Shown here piece after piece: positions 35,913 through 46,822 of a DNA stretch of 64,000 nucleotides. The position numbers and the translations under genes were made by a program. This DNA is from Penicillium oxalicum (lineage: Eukaryota > Ascomycota > Eurotiomycetes > Eurotiales > Aspergillaceae). The DNA is taken from contig NC_064655.1 in NCBI RefSeq assembly GCF_001723175.1, forward strand, positions 3,348,001 through 3,412,000. Reading direction: 5' to 3'. The notes under the pieces were generated by a model. That model did no database searches. It saw nothing but the letters and a program-made list of their open reading frames with translations, and was not told the origin of the DNA. Numbering within the stretch: position 1 is the stretch's first letter; every line of letters starts with the position of its first letter.

Positions 35913-37728
35913 GCTCCCAGGAAGAGGGATTTTCGCGGTGTTGGCTCTTGGCTCCCCGGTGCGGAAAATCGACCACCCCTCAACCGACCCCCCAGCGTCA
36001 CCGATGAGAGACTGAGTGATCAAAATGAATGAATAACGTGTATGATATCCTCAAGGAATCTAACTTCTAATATGACTTTCTGGTAGCCTGTTCTTCCCAT
36101 TACTCCTTACTGGCTATCAAAAGATCTGTGAGGGCCACAAGCTCTGGTTCCTTGAACATCGTTCTACCAAGCAATCAATCTCGGCCTTCCGCACAAATCG
36201 CCATGAGTAGATACACGAATTTGACAGAAACTTCGGTCAAAAGCTCCACCAGTCAAAACACAAAGCCTGGCTCATCCCCGCGATGCCTATACGTAACCCT
36301 ACTATCAATTTGCTCAATCTCATTTCTTTTCCTGCAGTTAATATTCTCCGGCTAATTTAAGCCACAATAGCACAATTTTGTGAATTTTCCGGGAGAAACA
36401 TCTTGCGCCGATATCCTTCATCAAGTTTGAACTCTTGACAGCATTGTTGAGCTATCCACATGCTCTAGGCATTGAAAGTTTGATTCTCCGTTGAGCAATG
36501 AATTATCGCGACGACAGTTGACAGTGTATTCGTTGCGCCTTCGTTGCGGCAAGACAAAGTGCTTCAGTTGCTCCTTCAAAGTAGAACCTGGACCGACAAA
36601 GAGATTTCAAGGTATCAAGGCGTAGCTTGTGTCGAAAATCGAATCCACCAGCGAAGACCAGCGGAAGAGAATGACCTAGTAATGCAATCCTCAAATGAGC
36701 ATTCTTCGACCGGTGAAGTAGCACTGACGACATAAATTTTTCTGTCGGGTGTACCGACTGGGCAGAGTAAGATGGATCGTCGCTACTGCTAGCGCTATTG
36801 ATACGGAATGAACAGGCTCAAATTCGCCAAACATCCTCCCTTCATGCTGGAGAATCAGAGTACAGCGCTCAAGGGAGACAAGTCCAGCCAGGCATCGTGA
36901 TGAATCAGAATATACTGAGTGCCTAGCACCATATTACCCACCTTTCCATTGACTACTTGAGTTCTAAAGCATCGATATGGGGTTCCTTTTGTTTTCTTCT
37001 CAGGCCACGGCCACAGCACGTAGGCTTTGAGGTTTTCCTAATCTCGCTACATACTTTCTGTCTGACTCGTCCGGCGACTGTTTTCTCTTTGGCGAAACCC
37101 CATGTCCGAGTCTAATGCAACTCAATTATTAAAGAGCAATCTTTCGCAAAATCCGCAAAGCGAGGATTGTAGTCATCAACAACTATCTAAAAGATCCATG
37201 AACAGCTATCTAAAAGAGACGTGCCATATCCTGCCGGGTTAAGAAACTGATTATACTCTGAGAAACGTGTAGGTCTAATCCGTGGCTAAGGATACTGTAT
37301 TTCGAATCTTATAGCGAAAGCCCCACTGTATTCTTTTGACACTGGTGGTGGGAGCAGTAACTCGCAGAAATTATTGTTTCGTGAGTCGGGCGCTCACCTT
37401 CAATAAGTCTCGTGTGCTTTACTCGAATCTCCGTTCCCTAACGAGACTCGGTACAGCTTTGGAATACGCTCCACTCGAACAAGATTCCAGAATAATCCGG
37501 ACGGGCCTTCATTCGCTCCGGCCACGTGGGAGGGTTCGCGGATGCTTACCAAATGATTGGCTGCTGGGTCCTGACCTTACCGGAGGTGGATTAGTGCGCA
37601 GCCAAGTATTGGTCTCCACTCTCTATAGCGGCACAGTCCACAAAAAAACTCGAAGCGCAGAAAAAGTATTCACACAAAAAGGTTAGAAAGCAATACGAGG
37701 GCATTGATACTGCAATTAACAAAAATGA
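35913..37728. other. Gene-poor DNA, no gene seen
   Basis: AT-rich DNA with scattered frames under 120 codons. One small frame (36128-36355, plus) ends in a hydrophobic segment and could encode a tail-anchored peptide, but nothing else supports it. Confidence 0.5.
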
Positions 37729-37802
37729 TGACCAGACTGGGGCTCGATCCCAGGACCTTATCGGTGTTAACGATACGTGATAACCAACTACACCATCCGG
37801 CC
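37729..37802 (-). tRNA. tRNA-Val (anticodon AAC), no intron
   Basis: On the minus strand the sequence folds as a cloverleaf. The acceptor stem is 7 bp with two G-U pairs, followed by a D-arm with the Gly-Gly pair in its loop. The 5-bp anticodon stem TATCG/CGATA closes the loop TTAACAC (anticodon AAC, valine). The T-stem is CTGGG/CCCAG. The discriminator base A is at 37729. The T-loop reads ATCGAGC, so position 54 is A where nearly all tRNAs have T. There is no intron. It stands alone in gene-poor DNA. Confidence 0.85.
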
Positions 37803-40356
37803 ATGTTCAGATGTATGGTGGCACCTGTTTAAGTATTTACAGAAGGTTTTGATGCCGAATATCCTGGTCATACTAGATCAGTTTGGTGCTAGAAGGCGCA
37901 TGCAATCGAATATGTGCGAGACCAAACATTTAATAAAACCAATTCAAGACGAACTACACTACCAGATAGCAGGTTGACTTGGACCTTTTGGCCTGATGGC
38001 GAAACAGTGTGAGCAACGGTATGGTGGATACCAAGGGTGGAGGTGTCGATTATATATCCGCTCATTTAAGCTATGTTTGTCAGGGAGGACCTCACGAGGC
38101 TTATTGTCATTGACGAGTTCCTCGTGTCGGCGCCAGATGACCTGGGCGAATTCCATGGGGCTCAAGAAACGGAGTCTAATGGAGTGAATTATCATGTAAG
38201 AACTTAATTGCTGCAGTCGAGTGAGCAGCAATTGAACTTTTAGTCATATTGCCTGTTAGAGTAGGTGATCGTGGCCAAATCAAATACAGAGTGAATCGCT
38301 CTGGCAAAAGATCAAATTGACGAATTGTGATCAAACTTTGTCGTGTATCTCCAATTCCACACCGGCATAGTAACACAAAATTGTGAGCTGTTCCTCTGTG
38401 TCATCACACCGTTCACCAAAATCCAAGTCACTAACCAACCAGGGAACCATGAAGACTTGAAGCGCAAGATTTGCAATTCTCTATCCAGAATATAAAAAGG
38501 CTTAATACGGCTTGATCCGTCTAATCCCACCCTGGCAAATGTAGTGCACACATCCTTTCCAGATTTCCACCCCTCAAGTCGTACGCGAGGCCGACAAATT
38601 CCACATTCTTCGGGATCATTCATTGTAGTCACTTTGTTATGTCTTGTGTGATTCCTACTAGAAATTTCAACAGCATTAGAAGCCTTGTTGTTGACGAAGT
38701 CTGCAACCTGAACCAGCCATTAAGGTCTTCCATCAAAGATCATAATGATTGCCAAACCTCAATTGGCCATTCTACTCATGCCGAGAGGATAATCTCATGT
38801 GTTGTTCGAGCCCCATCGACAGAAAAAGTGACATGAGGTTATTTGAACGCCAACGCTGCGTGGTAATGTACATTCAGACTAGAACGTGCATCGCGATAGT
38901 CCTCATCAGATTCATCATTCATCACAAGCAAATCCGTCGCCTGGAGATGGATACCCACGGTAAAAGATATGTCGTCTCACCCTCTTTTTCTTGCCTCATC
39001 TCTTCATAGGCCACTTACTCTAGTCGTGGTGTTCAATTTCTCGTACTTGTTATTACTGTCTGCTTTTAGTGAAATTCATCTTCACGTCAGACCAATTCAG
39101 GACGATGCTGTGGCTGAACCTTGCGGGAGTTTTGTCCATGGGGTGACCCATCACATCTCTTTCGCATGGTTCCATGACAACAATTATTTAGTCCGCTCAA
39201 TGATAGCGTCGCCCAATTCTTTCGTTACGTATCCCAGGTAGGAGCTGCGAGCCAACGAAGTTTGCCAACACGGAGCTTTACAATAGTCAGAACGTTGTTT
39301 TTCCTTCCCGAAATGGGCATGTAGGCCGCCCGCTACCAAGCAGCGACCACACGAGGCACAGGCTCCAGAATCCTGAGTAAGTTTGTTTTGCCCAGAAATT
39401 ATGCTTATTTTCTTAATGATCTGCATGGCAGCAAATCATGACCTTACCCACTCACGCCAAGGTCATAAGCACTAGGCCGGTCGGTCCTCGGCCTGTATCA
39501 CTCTGTGCAATGTTCCACGCGGGTACTTAACAATTTTAACCCAATGAAGCGTTTCACCGGACCTTAACACACGGCCAAGGTGACATGAACGTTCGTTAAC
39601 GCTTGAGGGGATGAGACCGTAAAGTGACGTTATTCAATTTCTTGGGCCTAGATGTATAGAGTATATTTCGCTTCTTACGAGTGCTCGATGGTATCGTAGA
39701 AGCTAGTCATTGCTATATGCGGCTCAGAAGACTACCTGGGCTATTCCCCCTCGTCTCCTGTCGGCCATCTAATCTTTTGCCGAAGTGACAGAGAGAGCTT
39801 AGCTCGGGTAATCATTATCTCTGGTGATGCCACATGCCTGATTTTCTTTACTTCTTGTGGGAAGAATACATGGACGAGACCATATGCGTCTGTGTAATCT
39901 GAGTAGCGCAGCCCTCGTTCATTAGAATGGTCTTGATGCACACTCGGTTGACCTGTCGGTCCGTCTCGTCAGCTCTAGAGCCTTGTGATATTGTCACTGT
40001 TTACAAACTGAGCTGGTCTGTCTATTTGTGAAGCCTTAGGTAAGGCTTCATCTTAAAAATTCGAGAGCCACTGCTGAATATAAGCTTCTTCATGAGCTAT
40101 GTAAAGATAAACACAAGCCATTCCAGCGCCCTTTCGATCTAAGGACCGGGAATGAGGCTATTCGTTTGAAAGCCCCAAATCCATAATACCGAATCTCGTG
40201 TACGTGTTTCTCAAGCGATTTCCTAGGTAAATCATCAGATACTGTTCCCAGAACACGGGCCCATGGATGAGAGTGGCTGAGACATCCGATGACACCTACT
40301 CACCGCAGCGACCACTGCACGGTCATTTTGACATTAGCCTTGCTGCGCCTTCATAT
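37803..40356. other. Gene-poor DNA, no gene seen
   Basis: Only short frames occur. One on the plus strand at 38969-39241 starts with a hydrophobic stretch but has no support. No repeat family was recognised. Confidence 0.5.
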
Positions 40357-41172
40357 TCAGGTGTGAGATGAGACATGTCGAAGCCAAGATAAGCGAATCG
40401 TCTTGGAGATGCGTTTAAACGCCGGAACTTTTGGTCTCGGCGCCGGCGAAAAAAAGCTGTTTGCCATCGACAGCAAAAACGCGGATTTGTATTCTCTGAG
40501 CCTTTTGGCCAGATCGGCTGCGATTTCTTTTTTTTGAAAGCTTGTGAGTTCGACGGCTCGTGAGACTTCACAGCACCAGCATTCTGGGGTACAGTGACCA
40601 AGGCCCTGTCCCTTGAGAGATGTTCGTTTGAAGCAGCATCCACAGGCCCGACTGCAACATCCGCCACGCTCTGAACAGTCATGGACCAATTCTTGGCGCA
40701 TAAACCATTCCTTATCGCGTCTCAATTCATCCCATTTCATTTTCAGATAGGGAGTCAACATTGAGACCTGAGAGTAGAACTTATACTGTTCAGTCGCGAA
40801 CCTGGTTTGCGTTTTCGTAAGCTGTTGATCCAAACACTCAATCTCGGTACTTTTCTGATGTGCGATGCCTCTGGTCTTTTCCGCGACTCTGATGCGTTGA
40901 GAGATCGCTTCCTCCCTTTGCATTAGCTCACGGAGTTTGAACTCAGTCAGGAGTAATTCAATAACTGTTTCTCGATCCCTGTATCGTAAATCGTCTGTCG
41001 ATTCCCAAACCGACTTTTGGTGCCATTTAAATCCTCCCATTTTCAAGATACGTTGGAACAGGAGATAAGCGTTGGAACAGGAAGTGGTCGGTAAATGGAA
41101 AGAATTCCTGAAATCCAGAGAGTGAGGTTTGAACTGTGGTTCTTTCGAAGACTGAGAGGCGGGGAAGCTCAT
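40357..41172 (-). CDS. Fungal Cys-rich hypothetical protein
   Basis: Up to 271 residues in one frame; the true start may be ATG 41040, giving about 227 residues (MGGFKWHQKSVW...). The first half is a charged, coiled-coil-like helix region (REEAISQRIRVAEKTRG ... DQQLTKTQTRF). It is followed by a compact cysteine-rich block (HDCSERGGCCSRACGCC, then GHCTPECWCC) with eleven Cys and two His in about 45 residues, then a basic C-terminal tail. I recall this block as shared by many Aspergillus and Penicillium hypothetical proteins, but know no function. The Cys spacing could bind metal or form disulfides; there is no signal peptide. It sits at the edge of the AT-rich accessory region. Confidence 0.65.
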   Translation of the reverse strand: MSFPASQSSKEPQFKPHSLDFRNSFHLPTTSCSNAYLLFQRILKMGGFKWHQKSVWESTDDLRYRDRETVIELLLTEFKLRELMQREEAISQRIRVAEKTRGIAHQKSTEIECLDQQLTKTQTRFATEQYKFYSQVSMLTPYLKMKWDELRRDKEWFMRQELVHDCSERGGCCSRACGCCFKRTSLKGQGLGHCTPECWCCEVSRAVELTSFQKKEIAADLAKRLREYKSAFLLSMANSFFSPAPRPKVPAFKRISKTIRLSWLRHVSSHT

Positions 41173-41279
41173 GGTTAAGTGAGCGACTAGGGAGTTCAGT
41201 TATCCTACCTGATGACGGAGACATTACCGCCTCAACCCAGAATCTCAAGCCCGCATCTAGAAGCGTTTATCGCTTTTCA

Positions 41280-42060
41280 GTATAATAATTTGATTCGCAA
41301 GGGATGCGGCCAGTGGTTACTTAAAATCAGGACTGCCCGAAAATCTTGTTCAGGCCACAAATAATGGACTAGCCTAAGCTTCCTGCTACACTTGTATATT
41401 ACTCACTTTCCACCAGTAGCTGATCGACGTGCTTCGAACTCGACGATTAAGTACTCTAAGGCTAAGCTTTCAATTATGATCATACTTTATACACCGCGAG
41501 AAGTACTCTGTTTTACAGAGCTCAGAGCTTATTACTCAAATATATAGCAATCAATACAAAAATCATTTAATATATATCGATAACATAACTAGTTTGTTTC
41601 GAGTATGACTTAATTTACTCCCGGTGTTTAGGTTAAGATTACTTGAATAATTTCACTCTTACTCTCACTTCACTCTTACCCTCACTTCGCTCTTACTTTA
41701 CTCTCACTTTACTTCACTCTCACTTCACTCTTGTTTAACCTAGTTATAGGGAAGCTTATAGAAGGTATAGAGGAAGGTAAAACGGGTTTTATATTAAGGA
41801 AGGAAAGAGAGAGATAGAGGCTATCTAGAGGAGGTTTAATAAATCTATATAGTAGGAGGTAGCGGAGTACCTAGGAACTATCTAATACTATAAATAACTA
41901 TAGATAACTCTTACTTCTAATACTTACTTTTATAAACCCTCTCTTTAAACCCTCTCTTTAAATCCTCTCTCCATCCAGATCCTCTCTCCATCCAAATCCT
42001 CTCTCCATTCAAATCCTCTCTCCATCCAAATCCTCTCTTTAAATCCCTCCTTTCTCTTCT
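41280..42060. repeat. AT-rich tract with minisatellites
   Basis: Three parts are visible. At 41640-41735 there are irregular repeats of CTCTTACT/CACTTCACTCT type. At 41740-41935 there is very AT-rich, TA-rich sequence with few C-G pairs, as in mutated (RIP-like) repeats. At about 41934-42040 there is a minisatellite with a 17-nt unit AAATCCTCTCTCCATCC in four near-perfect copies, preceded by shorter versions. No gene is seen. Confidence 0.75.
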
Positions 42061-42144
42061 CTTTCTCCTCTTCGTCTATCTCACACATCGACTGTTTCCA
42101 CCAGATTACTCAATAACTTTGCTTTGGTGAGAAGAAACTTTGAA

Positions 42145-42630
42145 ATGAATTCAACAACGATTCAAACCCCTCCGCCGGTCATACCGGCTATGTCCCAACC
42201 ACCTGCCGTCCTGAACGGCAGCCAGATGATCACACTGGTGATCATCTGCCTCGTCATAATACTCATTTTTGTGGGTGTTATGACTTGTTTATGTTTTGGG
42301 CGCTTGGCGAGGTATGTGTGCATTTCCATACTCATAACGAAGAGGATATTAGAAACCTTGAGATAAATTTGTCAAACTAATCTTATTTTCAACAGAGTCA
42401 AGCGCCACGCCGATGCGGAGAGCGGGGCCCAGCTAGAGGCTCAGGAATTCGTTGTCTATCTGTCGAGGTGGAAAAAGCTTTTCGATTTCGGTCCGGCTAC
42501 GTCCCAACCCCCTACCGGCTTGAACGGCAACCAGTCAACCACACTGGTGATCATCTGCTTGGTCGTGATACTCATCTTTGTGGGTATCATGACTTGTCTA
42601 TGTCTCAGGCTGTTTCTATTAGCTTGCTAA
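42145..42630 (+). CDS. Small membrane protein with two copies of one TM module
   Basis: Two exons are inferred: 42145-42311 and 42396-42630, split by an 84-nt intron (GTATGT...AACAG), about 133 residues. The product has a Pro/Thr-rich start (NSTTIQTPPPVIPA), then LNG-Q and the hydrophobic helix TLVIICLVIILIFVGVMTC, then a Cys and a basic patch. After the intron comes a short acidic segment and then the same module again (QPPTGLNGNQ, TLVIICLVVILIFVGIMTC), ending after LRLFLLAC. The two hydrophobic helices differ in only two residues. No signal peptide or known family was recognised. The gene lies immediately next to a third, broken copy. Whether it is expressed is unknown; the strongly conserved helix argues that the protein sequence was under selection or that the duplication is recent. 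Confidence 0.5.
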
Positions 42631-42998
42631 ACAACTTTGCTTTTGTGATTAGAAACTTTGAAATAAACACAACATCAAGCCTCACCCCTCCGCCGGCCGT
42701 ACCGGCTACTTTCTAAACCCCTGCCGGCCTGAACGGCAACCAGTTAATCACACTAGTGATCATCTGCTTGGTTGTGATACTCATCTTTGTGGGTATCATG
42801 ACTTTTCTGTGTTTTCGGCGTTGGGCGAGGTATGTGTGCATTTCCATACTCATAACGAAGAAGACATTAGAAACCTTGAGATAAATATGTCAAAATAATC
42901 TTGTTTTCAACAGAGTTAAGCGTCGCGCCGATATGGTGAGCAGGGCCCTCTTCCTGCAGCGTGCCACAACGGAGAACGACCGCATTCAACATCAGTAG
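42609..42998 (+). pseudogene. Third copy of the TM module gene, broken
   Basis: This copy repeats the leader, TM segment, intron and tail of the copy at 42088-42440, with an offset of about 521 nt. Its start codon is ATA instead of ATG, and a TAA stop lies before the LNG-Q motif. The TM segment (TLVIICLVVILIFVGIMTF), the intron at about 42831-42913 and the spliced tail (VKRRADMVSRALF ... stop at 42998) remain readable. Confidence 0.6.
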
Positions 42999-43040
42999 TA
43001 TCAACATATGCACCGTTTTCAAGCAGTAACCTTACTGCAC

Positions 43041-43770
43041 CTAAAATCCCCTGCTCTGCAGCCACACACAAAGAACCTGGCCATCTTCGTCTTCGTGATC
43101 CGAATGCGCACCATGATCGAGAAGAAAGTTACTCATGGCTTCATGGCCTTTCTTGATAGCTAACGTCAACATCGACTGCTGGGCACTCTTTGACGGATTT
43201 CGAGCGGAATCGATTTCAAGTAGCGCTGCGGCCGCCTCTACATTGCCCGAATTAATGGCCGTAAAGAGAGGCTCGTGGCCACGCTCGTCTGCGAGCTGTG
43301 AATCCGCACCATGGTCAAGGAGAAGCCTGACCATTGCTCCACTCCCTTTCTCTGCAGCCAACACCAGGGTAGTCCGCCAACCACCACATCGCCCAGTCTA
43401 ACTTTGGTCGGAACGTTGCCGCCAATACCAACCAGGAGGGAGAACTTGATTAAGGGGAACGTGAAAACAATTTGTTCAGCAACCGCCGCTGCTTGGCTGG
43501 GATCAATCTGCCGCTTCAGTAGGTAAGTCATGACAATATTGTGCTGGCCCATAGACCCAAGAGTATAGGTGTCAGGGTCGTTTGGCGGCTTTGATAATAG
43601 ATTGGCATGCACCTGGTCCAGCATCACCGTCGCTGCGATCTGACCTTTAAGGAGGGCACAGATCTATCCCACGGTGTGTTCCTTGGACGCTTTGCGTTCC
43701 AACGATATTTGTGCATCAATTGCGGAAAGATTTGACTGAATATTCGAAAGAGTGAAGACAGAGATAGGTG
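43041..43770 (-). pseudogene. Collapsed NLR-like gene: PNP-type domain joined to ankyrin repeats
   Basis: Fungal NLR-type receptors often have an N-terminal nucleoside-phosphorylase-like (PNP_UDP) domain, a central NACHT or NB-ARC, and C-terminal ankyrin repeats. Here the start of the PNP domain is readable from 43663 (ICALLKGQIAATVMLDQ, then YTLGSMGQHNIV and LVGIGGNVPTKVRLGDVVVGG). At about 43375-43392 it passes directly, in another frame, into ankyrin repeats (LAAEKGSGAMVRLLLDHGAD and a second repeat pair) that run to 43041. The whole nucleotide-binding domain is missing. Upstream, at about 43670-43745, a stretch reading NIQSNLSAIDAQISLERKASK resembles the segment that normally precedes a NACHT domain, so the pieces are out of order. 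An in-frame stop precedes the PNP part. Confidence 0.7.
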
Positions 43771-45109
43771 CTGGTGGAGTACAGCAGCTGTTAGCCGCGA
43801 AGATGGCCAAGCTCTAGAAATATATTGAGAGGGTTATGGCCTTTTCAAGAAACGGAGGCGCGAGAGCGTCCAAAAGGGCCTCCATGAGAATCAACTCAGC
43901 CTCACAGAGCGAGGCTGATACGAATCAGCCAGAGTCAACGCCATGACCCATAGCACACCAACTCCTCACGGGCTTGGAATTCGAATGCGGGGGCATGGGT
44001 GGGCGTATATAGGCGATCGGTTGAAAGTTTCAGGGCATCAACTAGCGAGAGGGACACGGCTCCGATTCGATTCAAAAGTACATCTTCCCGTCACGAAAGG
44101 AGCCTTTTCAATCTGATCGGATCAGAGCTTGCACCATGTATATGATAGTGCATTGAGCTGTAGTTCTGGCAGCGCTTCAAGCGATCGGAAATGGGTCCGA
44201 TTAATATCAGACGGTTAAACTTGAGACCCTCCAGATCAGACCTCCAAATTCCATCTCAACAAGTGGCATCGAGACGATCAATCTCTTTCATATTTTCAAA
44301 CACTCAAAACTATTCCCAAGTTAGGAACCCAAATCAGCACAGAAGTGGGGGGTTGCCTCCATGAAGTGAAGCCTTATCAAGTCAGGTCAGAAAGTCATGG
44401 GAAAAACCATGTCAACCCTGCTGACGCTTCGAGGTCGGCTTTGCCTTTTTACGAGATCTCGTGTCTCCAGGCATGTCGCGAGACTGGTCATTCGCTGCAT
44501 TGGATTTTAGACATGTTCTTTTTCCCCGCTTCAAGCTTCGTTAGGTGTGCGCTCATCGTACTGTCAGCTATTGAATTTGTTTCAAGTTGTGGAAAATAGG
44601 GCTCGTACTTCGCGACCCTGTAAGAATCCGAGTTTTTTGGTTCCCACACTTTCTCGAGGGCTTTTATTATCCGGTTGCTTGACTTCGTCGTACCCCGTGT
44701 GAAGAGATTCGTTGAGTCTTGACTGTGTAGGAATTTCTCGTTGGTACTTTGACAAGTAGTCAATGTGTCGCACGGCAAATTTGAAAAGTGCAACCGATAG
44801 CCTCAAATACTAGAAGGATTTAGAGACAATCACAACCGGGAGGGCGGGCGGTATCTCGATCTTTGTCCGACGCTCCTCCACTTGAAATATGGCTGTCTGG
44901 CATGGAAAGATCTACGTAGCATGGAACGGACTCGCTGCCCTGTTTGATAGACGAGACTAGAATGAACTCCAAGCTAAGACCGGATCTGCCTGGAAAAGGT
45001 CGGCATCAAGGGTTGGCGTCGTGTAAAATTTGACAGAGCCCTTACAACAGAAGCAAGTATGTTAATTGAACGAATATTCACAAAAAATATTAACTTTTTT
45101 CTTGAACCA
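43771..45109. other. Gene-poor DNA, no gene seen
   Basis: A minus-strand frame at 44488-44793 has no recognisable features. The stretch lies between two degraded elements and is probably degraded repeat DNA. Confidence 0.45.
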
Positions 45110-46822
45110 TCAATGATTTTGGTGGACGTTTTTGTGGCCCTCCTGTCTTTTGGTGCGTGGTATTTTCTTGATCTTTGCGTCTTGACACGCCCGGGCCGCA
45201 TGAGGCCGCGATGGGCTTGAGGAATTTTGCCGAGAATAGCTCATCTGTGCAAATCTATGGAGAGCCTCCGCAGCACTGATGGGGGCAGCACAGAGAATCG
45301 GAGCCAGGTCCAAAAGTGTCTGTTCATAAACTTTCCGTTGAGATTCGGGGGTTTTTGGATTTGAGAGTGCCTGAACGTGCTCTCGGTAAACAACCTCGAG
45401 ACTACCGCCAACTCGCTCCTGATGTTGAACCAGAAATGGATTTGGTTTGGGTAGTTGGTTTTTGACAGGAGTATTCGGTCCCTCCCAGCTGCTCTGCGAA
45501 GAATGACGTGCACAAGGTATCTCCACAAAGGAAGCAACTTGCGGACTTTGGGTCCGTGAGGAGCCTGATGAGCATTGGCGACCTCCGGACATTTCGCAAG
45601 GCAATGGGATAGAGTCCGATCTTTGACTGAATATCGGGCTCTCTTCCATCGCGATGCTGGCCTCGTCACAGACTGGAGTCATCTGGCTGCGGGCGGCTTC
45701 ATATGCGGAGCTACCTCGCGATGCGTCATCTTGGTATTCCTCATCGCCATAGAAATCGTCTTCTGAGCCGTCCGTAGAGCTTTCTGGGTCTTCAGAGGAT
45801 ACAGAGTGATAGCGAATATGTGAGGGCGCTTGAGGATGACAACGGGGCCTGGAGAATCCGGAATCTCGGGCCAGGCGCTGCTCAGATGACATTTCATTGA
45901 CAGTGATCGGCCGTCGTTGACTGTCCAAATCGCGCTCATCATCGGAAGGCTTCTCCAGGGTCTCGTTCTGTGATTGACGAGTACGATGTCGCTCACTAGG
46001 CTGCTGAGTGGACTGGGGTGGAGAGATTGGCACGGCTTGGTCAAGCTGGGACTGAGCCAATGTGCGTGCTCGTGTCTTGATTGGAGTCACAGGGGCTGGT
46101 GTTGCTGGAATCCTTCGAACGTGTTTGCGCAATACATCATGATCAGAGGTGTATAAGTGACTTTTCCTCCAGCCTGCTTTAAGCGCCCCTCGCAAGAGTT
46201 GGCGCTGCAGCTGCTCAACAAGTGAATTGGCGACGAACCGATAGCTAACGGTTAACATGCCAGAAGCTTTGCGAAATTTTTCGGCCATCTCCGTCGCGTA
46301 GATCTCGTGCATCTTGGAGAACACGGTACATTCAAGCGGGTTGAAAAAGGGCGAGCCTTTGTGCGGGATGCAGACCAGATAAATGCCCTTGCTCCAGCAA
46401 TTCATGAAGGTTGATGGAGTAATGTCATACAACTGCCCGTCGACCAGTAAGAGACGAGCTAGTCTTTCACGTTTGTTCCCTGCCAATCTTTTGGTCTCCG
46501 GTTCAAAGACTTTCTCCAACCAATCATTGAAAAATTCAGTATTCACCCATGGCTTCGCAGCAAAGGAGACAAACGCCTTGCTGACGTGAGCGGGCGTTTT
46601 GTTGACAGCCTCCGTTTTTGACACGAGATAAGGTGACAGATATTGACCGTCGTTGCTTGCACAAATGATCGCAGAGGCTATACGTCGATGATAAGGTCCA
46701 TGATGGCGGAAAGAAGAAAATCGGTGCGAATATGGTTCCCGTGAAATGGGCCGCGCGCGAGGAATGTATCGATCAGCGCCCCGATACGGATGATACTCAT
46801 TAACACGAGAGAAGGCAACTGT
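45110..46822 (-). mobile_element. pogo/Fot1-type (DDE_1) transposase relic
   Basis: One frame is open from 46822 to the stop at 45110 (about 570 codons) but has no ATG before position 46405, so the N-terminal DNA-binding and first catalytic part is missing. Readable DDE_1 features are ASAIICASNDGQYLSPYLV, the segment WVNTEFFNDWLEKVFEPETK, LLLVDG carrying the second catalytic Asp (but lacking the usual His-X-Ser-His after it), and NPLE where the family has QPLD, so the third acidic residue is Glu. The C-terminal GWRKSHLY ... RRIPATPAPVTPIKTRAR matches the tail of these transposases. It is followed by about 300 residues of Ser/Gln/Arg-rich sequence ending in a basic tail. Loss of the start and changed active-site motifs suggest an inactive copy, or a domesticated gene with an unseen upstream exon. 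Terminal inverted repeats were not identified. Confidence 0.65.

Noticed and set aside
36128..36355. Small tail-anchored protein on the plus strand
   Set aside because: Only a C-terminal hydrophobic stretch supports it; the rest is low complexity in gene-poor DNA.
41934..42040. CRISPR-like short repeats
   Set aside because: The 17-nt units are head-to-tail with no spacers, in a eukaryotic genome; this is a minisatellite.
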